Shown: positions 34,095-44,896 of the stretch, piece by piece
How the letters are laid out: the number at the start of each line of letters is the position of its first letter
Numbering within the stretch: position 1 is the first letter of the stretch
Source of the DNA: Phellopilus nigrolimitatus
Taxonomy: Eukaryota; Basidiomycota; Agaricomycetes; Hymenochaetales; Hymenochaetaceae
Length of the DNA: 64,000 bases
Direction of reading: 5' to 3'
Assembly: GCA_021029095.1 (NCBI GenBank)
Contig: JAJOHG010000001.1
Coordinates: forward strand, 1,240,001 to 1,304,000
Program-made: the position numbers and the translations under genes
Notes under the pieces: model-generated
Told to the model about the DNA's origin: nothing
Seen by the model: the letters and a program-made list of their open reading frames with translations, nothing else
The model's database searches: none

Positions 34095-35278
34095 TTAGAC
34101 GTGAGGCTTGTTGTCAGTGCCCCCCAATCTTTTTTGATGCATGCCATCTCTATGCCCTGCCTCGTACCCGCGCTGGCCCTGCCAACGCGTGAGGTGCTCG
34201 ACTGCTTCGCGCGCGGCACGTGCCTCGCTAGTTGGAAGTTTTGCAAGAGCAGCGAACAGAACATGCGTATGCCGCGTGATGTCCTCTTTTGTGAGCGCTG
34301 GAGGAGATGCAGATTTGGCAGCAGCGCCCGGGGTCAGGTCCCCAGTCATCTGATGTGCTACGGCCAAGGGATTCAGATATGCTGTGACTTCCGCGAGCGA
34401 AGTCGGGATCTTGGGTGGGGGACGCATGAATATGGAGGGGAGCTCGGTTTCGCGAGCCTTCCCTTTCCCCTTTGCGTCCGTGCGTGCACGAGCTGCGGCA
34501 GTCTCTGCTTCTTTTTCGCGATCGACTCCATCCCACTCACTGCTGCCGGCCTTCTGACGAAGCGCGGGTGGGGGGCTCGAGCGTGGAAGACTGATATCAT
34601 CGCAGTCGTCGCGGACGCGGAGATCGACTTGGGCGCACACGCTCCACGCGTGCTTGTGGTTGCGAGCTTCGATATTCCATTCTGTGTCCGCGTCGGTGCA
34701 AGCATCGGTTTCGCTTGTTGCACCGGCAGCCAAGAGGGTGGGATGCATGATGAGCGGGACCGGGCTGCGCGATCGCAGAGGTGGGGGCGGAGCATGAGAA
34801 GGAATAGATGACGGACTGGGGAACGGCGGGAGACTGGCAAGTGGAATAGTTGTAGTTGATGATAACAGTCCGCCATTCTGGTCAGGCAAGGCAATGTGAG
34901 AGGGGTGGGGAGAGGGTGGGCGCTCGCTGGTGTATTTTGCGACCGTGAGCTCAGCCCAGAGCGAGTTGTCGCGTGTTGCGGGATGAAAGCGGACAGACTT
35001 TTTTGTGTTGGGAGGAGGCGTGGACGGGGACTTGAGACGTTTGGGAGGTAAAGGGGACTGTAATTTGCGACGCTTTGGGGGAGACGAAGACGACGGCTTG
35101 CGACGGTTTGTGGCCAACTTGCGATCAGAATCTGAGAAGTCCTCGTCTGAGCTGCTGGAGGCCTCCCAATTGCGCTTTCCAGCTCTCTCGAGGCTTATGA
35201 ACTGATAGTAATCGGATAAGTTGAGATTCAGACATTAGAAAAGAAGAAATAACGTACGCCCATGGAAGATAAAGTCAT
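34095..35278 (-). CDS. hypothetical proline/serine-rich protein
   Basis: Unknown family. A 21-base first exon (35278-35258, MTLSSMG) splices to 35201-34095 and gives 375 residues. The N-terminal third is basic and Pro-rich (PPKRRKLQSPLPPKRLKSP), with VRFHPATRDNSLWAELTV, which looks like a small conserved motif. The middle is disordered (PFPSPSSIPSHAPPPPLRSR). The C-terminal 110 residues look folded and helical: IPTSLAEVTAYLNPLAVAHQ, LTKEDITRHTHVLFAALAKL, ARAAREAVEHLTRWQGQRGY and HRDGMHQKRL. The basic start suggests a nuclear protein. The gene is convergent with RPS16 and divergent from the BRCT/Myb gene, whose starts are only 192 bp apart. No function is proposed. Confidence 0.65.
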
Positions 35279-35470
35279 GATAGGCGTTGTGGCTCGGGGA
35301 TGGAGGGAGAGGGAGAGGGAGAAAGTGGCATTGCGAGAAGATGTTGGGTTTTAATACAAAGGGCTCGGGTGGCTTTGTCTACCTTGTTCTTAGCACCCGT
35401 GCGAACATCATTCCATTTCAGGTTCTGGTTACGTGCGTCACTCAGCGGTTGACACCTACTACTCCTCATC

Positions 35471-38438
35471 ATGGCCTTTTCCTCCTCCCAGATGCCGCTT
35501 AGCTCTCAGAACAGGCCCCCCGTCTTCCTCGACAACGACGGCATCCCCCTTAACATCTTCGTCGAGTCCAACGGCGTCTCCGAGAACAGACCTAGGCTCG
35601 TCAGGTCTTTACGTGTATGCTCACTCACTCTTTCTTTCTTTCTCCCTTTTTGACTTCTATTGACGTCCGTGTCTGTCCATCCAGAACCACGGTGCAAACA
35701 TCTGCGCTGATGTCTCTCTTTCTCGCATCATCATCGTCGAGCCAAATTCCCCCGAAGGCCGCCAGTTCGTCCGTGATTGGGGTGCCGACCCCGGAAAGAT
35801 CATCCTCGAAGTCGCATGGATACACCGCTCCATCGACGCCGGCCACGCTCTCCTCGAGCAAGACGCTTGGGGCGGCTGTGGGAATCTGGACGGCACGCCC
35901 CTGCCTGGCGACGACGTCGATGCTGATGATGCTCCCGGTCCGAGCTCAAAGCGCATCTCCAATCAGCGTCCACGGCTTCCAAGTGTTGTGAGTAGGTCCG
36001 ACATCCCCGACTCCCTTCCGACCCCAAGACAAACCCCCGTTGATCGCATCTCTTCTCGTTCTGGCACCTTCTCCGCTATAAAGAAAAACATGTCTGCGTC
36101 CTCCCAGCGCCTCCCGACTCCGCCTTCTACGTCATCTTCCACGTCCTTTCATACCCAAAAAAGCGCTCCTCCGCCTTTACAGACACACAATTTGCCACCT
36201 AATCACCCATCCTCCATGCAACCTAGCCCGCCTATTGTACCCTCAGTCTATGACATGGCTGTCGCGCGACCTGCGCAGTTCCCGAACTTCGGGCTTCCCA
36301 CACAAACTATGCAGCAACTCATCATGCAAAACCCGGAACTTCAAGCGATGGCTGTCAACTTATGGATGCAGCAAAACATTCAGGGAATGCAGGGAATGCA
36401 GGGAACGCAAGGGATGAACTTTCCCTCGCCATCAGTGTGGCCTCAGATACCTAATAATCAGTATATGCAAGCCCCGTCTCCATTTACGACGATGCAGAGC
36501 CAGCAACCGCAGCCACAAATGCCTATGCCCATGCCAATACAGACTCCGCAACTCCGTGACCCTTCCCCACCCATCAAAGACGAATATTCTCCCCCGCCCC
36601 TTGAGACTGAGCCTTCGCATCATTACGTTCGTCGATCTCCGTCTCCACTCCCTACATTCACCACGTTCCAGGATCGACTCAGCTCGAGTCCACCAATTTC
36701 AACCGCCGAGAGGTCCATGCTTTCGCAGAAAGGCAAGAAACGATCTCTCGACTCGAACGCGTCTTTCAGTTCTCCAAAGGCATCAAGGCGACGCACTAGG
36801 TCTCCACCCGCCTCCAGTAGCAGGCGCCGCGAGAAGAAGAGCAAATCCTTGATAGAGCCGAAGCCCTCGTTAGAGCCTGTACGGCGTGAAATTATCAGAA
36901 AGGAGGCTCCTCCACCGATCGGGTTCTTCACCGCACAGGATGGCACGCCTATGAAGTTCTTCCTCCAGGTACAGATTCGAAACAGAGTGCAGCTCATAGC
37001 TCAAATTAGGGTACATTATTTTTCTTACTACACTGTCTCGTTTCTTTCTCCATGTACTCAATTCTGTTATTGATTATAGAAAAATGGCGGTCAAATTTCT
37101 AAAGACCTAGATGACGCTACGTGGATCATCCTGTTCCCTAACGGTGGGAAGTTCACAGACCAATGGATGAAGGTGGCTAAGGACTTGAAACGGACTGTTC
37201 TGCGACCGGGTTTTCTCGAGGCATGTCTCGAAGCCGGCGAAATCGTTGACGACACCGAGTTCAGGATGGACCCAGCCAAGAAACGCGGCGCGTCAGTGCG
37301 GAAGTCTTCCGGGATGCAGCCTCCCGCGCTGCCACACCGAGACCTCAGTCCAGACCTCAGTCCAGAGGAGGAGGAGGAGATCGTTTTCTCGTCCCCGACG
37401 CCGCCACCTGCGTCACAGCAGTCCAAATCGACGAGCAGAACCGGGAACGGAAGCACGAGCGCTACGCGCGGCCGCTCACCCACGCCTCCCGTGGGGAAAG
37501 TCAAAGTCATGGGGGGTGGGCGGCACGCGTTTACGCACGAGGAGAAGGAGTACGCGCTGAAGTTTGTGCGGTATCATTTGCGCGACAAGCCTGATGCGTC
37601 CATGCATTCTTTGGGGTCTGAAATCTCGCGTCGGGTGTGTTGTTCCCTTTTGTCTATTCCCCGATCCTGCTGTGCTGAATGGCTATCCCAGGTCCCTACC
37701 CACCCGCAGAACTCGTGGGTAAATACGCTGTACAAATACAACAAGGAGATTGACAGGATCCGCGAGGAGCTCGTGGCGGAGAAGCACGGAACGCCGGAGA
37801 ACGCGGTCGAGGTTTCCAGCGAGCCGGAGATAGATGAGGTCGAAGAGGTCCTGGAAATGCCAGCGCCCGGCACCGTTCGCGGCAGGAAGAATGGCCAGAC
37901 ACCCGTTTCGCACGCACACGGGGCAGCGAACGGGACCGCGCATGAGAAGCCGACCGTGCCCGCCAACGGCTCCGGGGATACGAACGGAGTTGGGAAGAAG
38001 GTCGGGTTCGCGCAGGCATACGATGGGAAGGAGGAGCATGCCGAGCATGTCGACGCAGATCTGAAGACGATCATCGACTACTTTGTGCGCCCGCCTGAGG
38101 GCGTCACCGACGATGAGAAGCTGTGGGCCGCGCTGGAAGAAAAGGTAAGTCCCATCGTGCGCTTCCACTCCTCGTCGGATGCTGATACGAGTCTGTTGCA
38201 GTATCAGTGTCTGACCGCGCATTCGTGGCAGGACTTTTACGAGATGCACACGGACGAGGTGAACACGCGGCTGCGCAAGGCGCTGAACCTCGCTGATCCC
38301 GACCCGGCCGAGGAGCAGCCACAGCCGATGGAGGAGCAGCACAACGAAAGACCCCGTGAGGCGCAAGTCCAAGCAGGTTTCAAAGCAAGTGCCGTTGTAG
38401 ACGCGGGCATGCCGCAAGCACAAGAAATCAGTAGCTGA
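35471..38438 (+). CDS. BRCT and Myb domain protein, Rap1-like
   Basis: Probable chromatin or telomere protein related to Rap1. Five exons (35471-35614, 35685-36968, 37080-37634, 37692-38144, 38202-38438) give 890 residues in frame. A BRCT-like domain opens it (PVFLDNDGIPLNIFVESNGV, RLVRSLRNHGANICADVSLS, VRDWGADPGKIILEVAWIHR). A 300-residue disordered linker rich in Gln, Met and Pro follows. The second BRCT-like block is TPMKFFLQKNGGQISKDLDD, WIILFPNGGKFTDQWMKVAK, RTVLRPGFLEACLEAGEI. Then comes a Rap1-type Myb motif (HAFTHEEKEYALKFVRYHLR...PQNSWVNTLYKYNKEID). A weaker second Myb-like block ends in TAHSWQDFYEMHTDEVNTRL. The BRCT-Myb order resembles fission-yeast Rap1. The Rap1 identity is inferred, and a general BRCT regulator is possible. 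Confidence 0.72.
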
Positions 38439-38805
38439 TGAGCATTTTATGACGTTTTCATCCGACCATGGTATATTATTGCTATTCGTTTATTCTTTGC
38501 GTAGGACTTCGTACTCGTTAGTATTCACAACCCTTGCTCGTACTTCTGATATAACCACGAGTTTGCCAACGTTATTCAATCTTCGGATTTCAACTTCCAT
38601 CTCTTATGAAGACCGAATCACACGATTTTGCAGAAGTCTATGGAACTTTTTCGTTGTTCAGCGTGAACATGCAAAACATCCCCGATAGCACGAGGACAGG
38701 GCAGAAAGAACAAAGAAAAAATAGCAGAGAATATATGTAATAACCGTAAGGAATCTAAGGAAAGCCTAACCAGCAACATACATGCATCCGTAAGGAGCAA
38801 GACAA
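38439..38805. other. convergent intergenic between the Rap1-like gene and the carrier
   Basis: 367 AT-rich bases containing two 3' ends. A-rich runs near 38700-38725 suit polyadenylation. No coding frame or RNA gene could be supported. Confidence 0.4.
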
Positions 38806-40316
38806 TCAACCAGAGCCTAAACGGGTTCGTTAATATCGTTCACAACCAATCGAGAAGACAGACATACCTCCAGAGTAGACTTTGCCGAACATAAGCTCCT
38901 GAGCCTTGTCGTAGAGCGAAAGCACACCAGCACCAGCAACACCACGGAGGATGTTGGCAGCCGCACCCTTGAATAGCGACTTCGTACCCTCCTTCGCAAC
39001 AATCTGCGCAGCGGCGTCGAACATGGACTTGTAGTGCACGGTACCACCAGACGTCATCATCATGCGACGACTGTGGAAGAAGTGATTAGAGATAAGGATG
39101 AAACAATACCCGATGACAAAGATCGTACCGGATAGTGTCCAGAGGGTAAGAGGCAAGACCAGCACCAATGGTGACACCCCAACCAAGCCCGAACGACGCG
39201 AGGAACGAACCCTCGAGAGCACCAACCAGAACAACCGGTTCTGCAACCAATAGTGAGACTAAGCCAGAAAACATTTAACATACATGACTCACTGAGCGAG
39301 TCGTAGACACCGAAGTAGAGACCACGGTAGACGATGATACCAACGACCGACGGGACGAAACCACGGTAAAGACCAGCAATTCCGTCCGACGCAAGGGTCT
39401 TCTTGTAGACATCAACGAGACCATTGAATTGGCGCGCACCACCCGACTTCGCCGACTTGGCGTCATTCGCAAGACGCGTACGGGCGTAGTCGAGCGAGTA
39501 GACGAAGAGGAGGGACGTCGCACCAGCGGCACCACCAGACGCAACGTTACCAGCGAACCACTTCCAGTAGCCCTCGTTCTTCTTGAAGCCGAACAACGAC
39601 TTGAAGTAGTCCTCTGAAAAAAGTGACGTGGCAATCAGTGTATGTCCCAAATAGGCAACACGAGATGTACAGACTGAAGGCGAAGTTCAAGGCTTGGGTG
39701 GGGAAGTAACGAATGACGTTGGCGGTGTTGCCACGCCAGAGAGAGACAAGACCCTCGTCGCGATAGGTACGACCAAAGCAATCTGCGATGCCCTTGTAAG
39801 GCGACGCGAGACGGCCCTGCTTGATCTGAAGCAGAATGTAAGTCGTACTGCATTGATCGTCACGGAGGTAGGAAAATTCTCACCATCTCATCCTGATGAC
39901 GATGCGCGATGGGTACATTAAGTCAAAAGATATTGCGACTTTGAAAAACGAGTGCAGACCTGGTTCTGAATGAGGAGCTAGAAAAATAAAATAAAAAAGA
40001 TCGTGTGAGCAGCGATAGGCAAAGCAAAATGGTATGCAACACGAACCTTGATACGCTCGATGGGGGCAGCAGAGGTCTTCGCGACAGCCTAAAAACGTAT
40101 AGTACGTCAGTGTTAAGCAGTTCAAAAGCTGGTTAAGTGAACGCACCGCGGAGACACCACCCATGAGGAAGTCCGCTACGAAAAGACAAGTGCCAGGTCA
40201 GCACCAAGAAGGGAAAAAAGTGGAAAAAAGGCGTAACGACGGTCAAAAAGCGCGTCAAAAAAGATATACGCACTGGCGAACTCCTTGGGAGTCTTGGTCC
40301 TCTTAACGTCGGCCAT
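38806..40316 (-). CDS. AAC: mitochondrial ADP/ATP carrier
   Basis: Inner-membrane carrier that exchanges cytosolic ADP for matrix ATP. The gene has about nine short exons from ATG 40316 ([13 protein letters not shown]) to a last exon of 11 bases at 38816-38806 that ends the protein YSGGSG. Three carrier repeats are visible: [20 protein letters not shown] with [29 protein letters not shown] with [11 protein letters not shown]; and [10 protein letters not shown] followed by RRMMMTSG. Splicing restores the nucleotide-carrier signature RRRMMM at the third repeat. Aromatic and basic residues around [19 protein letters not shown] also match. Length is about 310 residues. The short last exon is easily missed: reading through it would add [11 protein letters not shown] instead. 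Confidence 0.95.
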
Positions 40317-40709
40317 TTTTGATAACGGAGAAGAGAGGAGGGGAGAATAAAGAGATTGAGTGGTGGTTGTGGAAAAGAGGGAAGTGTCAGTGCCCTTCGG
40401 CCTTAAATAAGGCAGTCGCCCACTTCGGGCAGCTTCGGATCAGGCAACCTTTCTCAGTTCGTCTCTCGGCCCGTTTCTACTGGTTCATTAACACGTTTTT
40501 CTCCCGGCTTTCTATTTTCTCTTCAAGACCAATCGCATTGCGTGCTCGGACGTAACCCTCATTACACCTCCTCATAAGGTGTTCAATCTTCGCATTACAA
40601 TCGTATACCAATCTATGCACCACCAGTAAACCCAGAATACGTTACATCGCAGAAATAGAGAGGGAAAAAGAAATGAAAAATGAAAAATAATAATGAGTCA
40701 CCACAAGTA
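40317..40709. other. carrier promoter and 3' side of the SUMO ligase gene
   Basis: The region upstream of the carrier contains cttcgg-type short repeats at 40396-40440 (ccttcggccttaaataagg, cacttcgggcagcttcgg) and an A-rich tract at 40660-40692. No gene is supported. Confidence 0.4.
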
Positions 40710-43540
40710 CTATGGCCATTGCGACCCGCCACTCCCGTTCGCCCGCGGCAGGTAGGCGCGATACGTAGTTTGTGCCGATGTGGGTGGTACCTGCCTCGAT
40801 CCATCCGCGGCCCCGTTGTAGTTCACACCCCCGCCATTTGTCGCCGGCGCCGGGTATACCCCATTATATGGTATGAATGGACGCGCATTTTGTGCAGGAG
40901 CAGGCTGTGGATGCGTTGCGTAGTAAACCGGAGGAGAGTTTGCAACGGGCGGCGAATGATGTGGGTGCGTTGACGTAGATGACACCGACACTTGACGCGT
41001 CAGCGGTGGTAGTGTTCTCGAAGCGTAGCTGGAGTCCGATCCAATAGGCGTAGGCGTGCCTCTGGTTGGATATCCATTGCCAACTTCTTTCCTGGACGTG
41101 GTGAGCTTGAGTCCATCACTCGTGCGAGACTTCTTGTAAGCCGCCTCGTCTGCACGATCCAGTAGTTCAGACACTTTCCGCTTCGCAGCAGGTGGCCGAA
41201 CAACTGGAGGCGCGTCCTCCGTGTCTGAGTCGAGTGTCAGGTCGATCACAGCGGATGAAGAGGGTTTGGAACCGGAGGCGACCGAAGATGCTGCGCCGTT
41301 CCTACTCGCGCCATTTGCCATTGAGATCGAAGCCGAAGTAGACGGCGAAAATTCCTTCTTGACTCGCCCTTCATCTTCGTTTTCAGAATCGGAATCGAGA
41401 ATAACAACTTCTTCTAATGACCTGGAAGCAGATGCAGAGGCTGATGATGCAACCTTTGTTGGCGAAGATAGCAATGACCGAGCCTGGCCATTAGACAATG
41501 GAGCCTTTTGAGGTGCTGATGGTGTTTTTACTGGCGCTTTCGACCGATATGCAGCAATCCAAGCGGCCGAACCGTACTTATTGTCGCCAGTATGCCATTC
41601 GCCATCCGGTTCGACCTCGACTTCGTCGACACTGTCTGGCGTTTGATCGAGTATCTTGCCGAAATAGCTGTCATACTCGTCAGTCGGACAATATGAAATA
41701 CACCGATATGAGAATACGTACCCGTCCACGATTAGCTCCTCGGAAATCAACGCCTTTTCACACACTGGACATAACCAGGTCGTCGTCTGTTCCATCACCG
41801 AATACCATGAATAAGCATCGAAGCACTGTGGATGAACGCATTTGTCCGATCGACAGGGAATCTTGATCCGCGTATAGCTCAACTTCGAACATCATGAGCA
41901 AAATGGGATAATGAGTAAGGGAAACCACTGACTGGGCACTTCAAAGACATCGTCTGTTTACCTATCACAATCTCGTCGTCGTCATTGGAAGACTTCACCA
42001 CTGGAAAAGGTCATTAAGTATCTGACTTTGGGAAGCCTGTGATACGAATGCTTACTCTGAGCTTTGACTTCATCTGAAGTCCGAGATTTGCTCTTTCTGA
42101 GGCGATCAACAAGCTGGTCGACGGTCGAAACCTCTACAAGAAAAACGACCAAAAAGAATTTCTGGTACCAAAATTAGCACTTCCGCCAACTGAACGTTTT
42201 AGCAATCACTTACTTTTGGCCCACTGTTTGCCTGACTGTTGACATATATCATGTCGACCCTGTTCTGTACCCCCGCATTCATCCGCACCGTCTTGCTCAG
42301 GTCTGCAGGAGGCGCAGTCCCAGGCTTCTTCTTGATTCCCTTCAGATTGGCCTGGAGTAGTGTGTTATTCACGCGAACTTCGCATGTAGCAGGAAATTCG
42401 ATGGGACATGGCCCCGTGTTAGAGCGAAACCCTGTTGGAGATGGAGCGTAAAAGGTGTTCGTCGTACAGTACAGTCGCAACTGATACTTCGAGCTGAATA
42501 ACCGACTCAATCGATTAGTTTTAGAAGGCAGTCTGCACGAGCTCAACTAACCCGGGCTGTGAAAGTTTGTTGATATGCTCTTGCGAAAGGGAAAACTGAA
42601 GCGTCTGGGAGCGCCGATCCATCGAACCAGTTGATTCTGAGCACGTTGATTAGTTGGGCAAATAGTTGACTTTCTCATGGACGACAACATACCGGGACAT
42701 TCGACGACACTTGATACGGCCTGGTCGACTTTGTAAAATGGCGATGACTTGAACCGTATTGAAACGCCTGAATCTGAAACAATGTCAAGTTGTGTATATA
42801 TGGCGATGTGGTACGTTTGACATACTGGTCCTAGATGGGGACGACGTCGACGACGTAGGAATAGGTCGGCGAGGGGGCGCATATGGGTCGTAGCGCCCTA
42901 TGGAACTACTACTTCCGCCACTCGCCGAATGATGACCATTGACTGCGGCCCTCGGAGATGCATAAGCTGAGCCATGCGCGATGTTGTGCGCAAAATTATG
43001 ACTAGGAGTGAAGGTCTGGCTTGATCCCGTGCTGGTATACCTGTTAAAAAAACCGTTGTTGGCGGGTGTCAGAAATCCGATATAAGAATCCATCACAGGT
43101 TCAACGAGCAAAGAAACCCGAATCCGGAGAACATGGACGGCGAAGATATACAATGGCTTGCCAGCCGCTACGAAGCAGCTTGAAAGAAAGAAAATATCAG
43201 GCCAAATTGAAACGCACATGCCAGATGTCCGAACTTGGTGCAGCACAGTGCGAGCACGGAGCCAATGTTCTGTCTCGTGTTTGTACCGATACTTGTCGAG
43301 CTCGCCAGTAATTCTGTCGATGAGTTCCTGCTTCTTTCCTGACTTCGATAGCTGAGCGTTGCACTCCTCCGTGAGGCCAGCGATGATTTGCTTGAGTCTG
43401 TCGACGGTGTGCGATTTGACGGTGTGACGGAGATTCTTGCAAGAAAGATGCTGTCAGTAAGCGGAGCTGGTATGACTTTGTTGTATCAAGCCCACCTCAA
43501 AGTCGGACCAAGTGGCCGCATCCGGCTGCGTCGAGGACAT
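40710..43540 (-). CDS. SIZ1: SIZ/PIAS-type SUMO E3 ligase
   Basis: Nuclear E3 that promotes SUMO transfer from Ubc9. Multi-exon, from ATG 43540 to stop 40710. A SAP DNA-binding motif comes first (LRHTVKSHTVDRLKQIIAGL, KKQELIDRITGELDKY). A disordered stretch follows, then the PINIT domain (PIEFPATCEVRVNNTLLQAN, TVRMNAGVQNRVDMIYVNS). The SP-RING has KIPCRSDKCVHPQCFDAYSW and TTWLCPVCEKALISEELIVD, with Cys-His-Cys-Cys spacing as in Siz1/PIAS. Behind it are EVEVEPDGEWHTG and two SUMO-interacting motifs next to acidic serines, VVILDSDSE and VIDLTLDSDTED. The last 150 residues are Pro/Ser-rich. Every functional module is present. Some internal exon joins (about 42540-43070) were not resolved to the base. 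Confidence 0.92.
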
Positions 43541-43732
43541 GGGAAATAGACAAGAGGTGCGAGGGCAGCCACGGCAGCATGAAGCACTTGAATAGTGGCG
43601 GCGTCGCTGACATAAGCAGAATCCGCGTGTCTAATTGACGCGTTGAGGACTCGGACAACCAACCGCGTTTGCTACTTACTTACATCTTCGATCGCTTGAT
43701 TCTTGCATATACAAGACCTACTTCAATCAACA

Positions 43733-44656
43733 ATGTCTGACACTGGCGACGATAGTTTGACTGCAGAGGAGAGGGCGGCAAAGGAAAAGGTTGAGAAGCA
43801 GAAAGAGGAAGAGGAGCAGGCCGGTTAGAACATCTTCCCTCTGCATCATCAATTCTCGGTTTCCGTGACTTTCGTTTCGGTCGTAGCTTTACCGTACAAA
43901 TGGCAGCAACAACTTGGTGATGTCGACATCACCATTCCCGTTCCAAAGGGCACCCGCGCTAGAGACCTTAAAGTTGTTATCGCTAAGAAGAAACTCAGCG
44001 TTGTCCTTAAGGGTCATGAGCCCATCATGGAGGGCGAACTCTGCAAGGAAATTAAGATTGAAGATAGCACATGGACCCTTGGTATGTGTTGGAACACGTC
44101 TAAAAATGCGCATGTGCTAAATCCTCTCGTGATCGTCTACTTATCAGAGGATCAGGAGAAAGTTTTTATTCGCCTAGAAAAAATTAACAACATGACTTGG
44201 TGGGAGAACGTGCTCACTCACCATCCAAAGATCGATACGAAGAAGATTGTGCCGGAGAACAGTAAGCTGAGTGATCTTGACGGAGAAACCAGGTGGGTAT
44301 ATGCGATCTTATGCGTGAACAAAACCTATGTGTAACCTGAAAATAACAGAGGCATGGTTGAAAAGATGATGGTGAGTGTACAAGGGGCTAGCGGCAGCTG
44401 TTAGACTAACATGATTGCTTCTAGTACGACAATCAGCGCAAAGTGAGCAGTCTCTAAAGTCACTCCGAGCTCGGTATATCTATATCTATTCGTCTAGCAA
44501 ATGGGACTGCCTACGTCTGATGAACAGAAGAAGATGGATGTACGTATATTCAACATTCATGGCTTGGATCCGTTGTCTCAAATGATTGCGGAAGACATTG
44601 AAGCAATTCGAGCGGGCTCATTCGGAATTGGACTTTTCAAACGCCAAGATTTCATA
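43733..44656 (+). CDS. NUDC: nuclear movement protein NudC (CS domain)
   Basis: Cytosolic p23/CS-domain co-chaperone linked to dynein and nuclear migration. Several exons start at ATG 43733 (MSDTGDDSLTAEERAAKEKV). The CS domain is YKWQQQLGDVDITIPVPKGT, KVVIAKKKLSVVLKGHEPIM, GELCKEIKIEDSTWTL, then DQEKVFIRLEKINNMTWWEN and VLTHHPKIDTKKIVPENSKL. The tail SDLDGETRGMVEKMMYDN, QMGLPTSDEQKKMD matches NudC. Small exons (for example the 44448-44536 region) separate the pieces. The end is recovered by a splice after KKMD to 44598, where TLKQFERAHSELDFSNAKIS ends with the stop at 44654-44656. About 190 residues in total, typical of fungal NudC. It is divergent from the SUMO ligase, with starts 192 bp apart. 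Confidence 0.93.
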
Positions 44657-44896
44657 GGAAATGAGTGAGTCCTCGGGCATTTCTGCTATATCTGCAAGTC
44701 TTTTCTCATGCAAGCGTGAAACAGAAGTGTTACTCAGTAGCAACACAGTAGTACCGAATTCTGTAGCAAATGTATTCACCAAAATGTATTCTACGCGTCT
44801 GTTGGTTCGAATTCACGTCATCGCGTAACTCGTTCCGAGTCGCGTCTACTCCCACACTCTTGCCTTTTCGAGTTTGTTGTCAACCAGCGTGTTCTT

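Noticed and set aside
36969..37079. Read-through of the 111-base region in the Rap1-like gene
   Set aside because: A stop follows in frame, while the intron gtacag...tatag joins MKFFLQ to KNGGQ and restores the BRCT-like block.
44780..44860. tRNA-like ggttcgaattc box near 44800
   Set aside because: No A box or cloverleaf could be formed around it; it is promoter sequence of the IRC3 gene.
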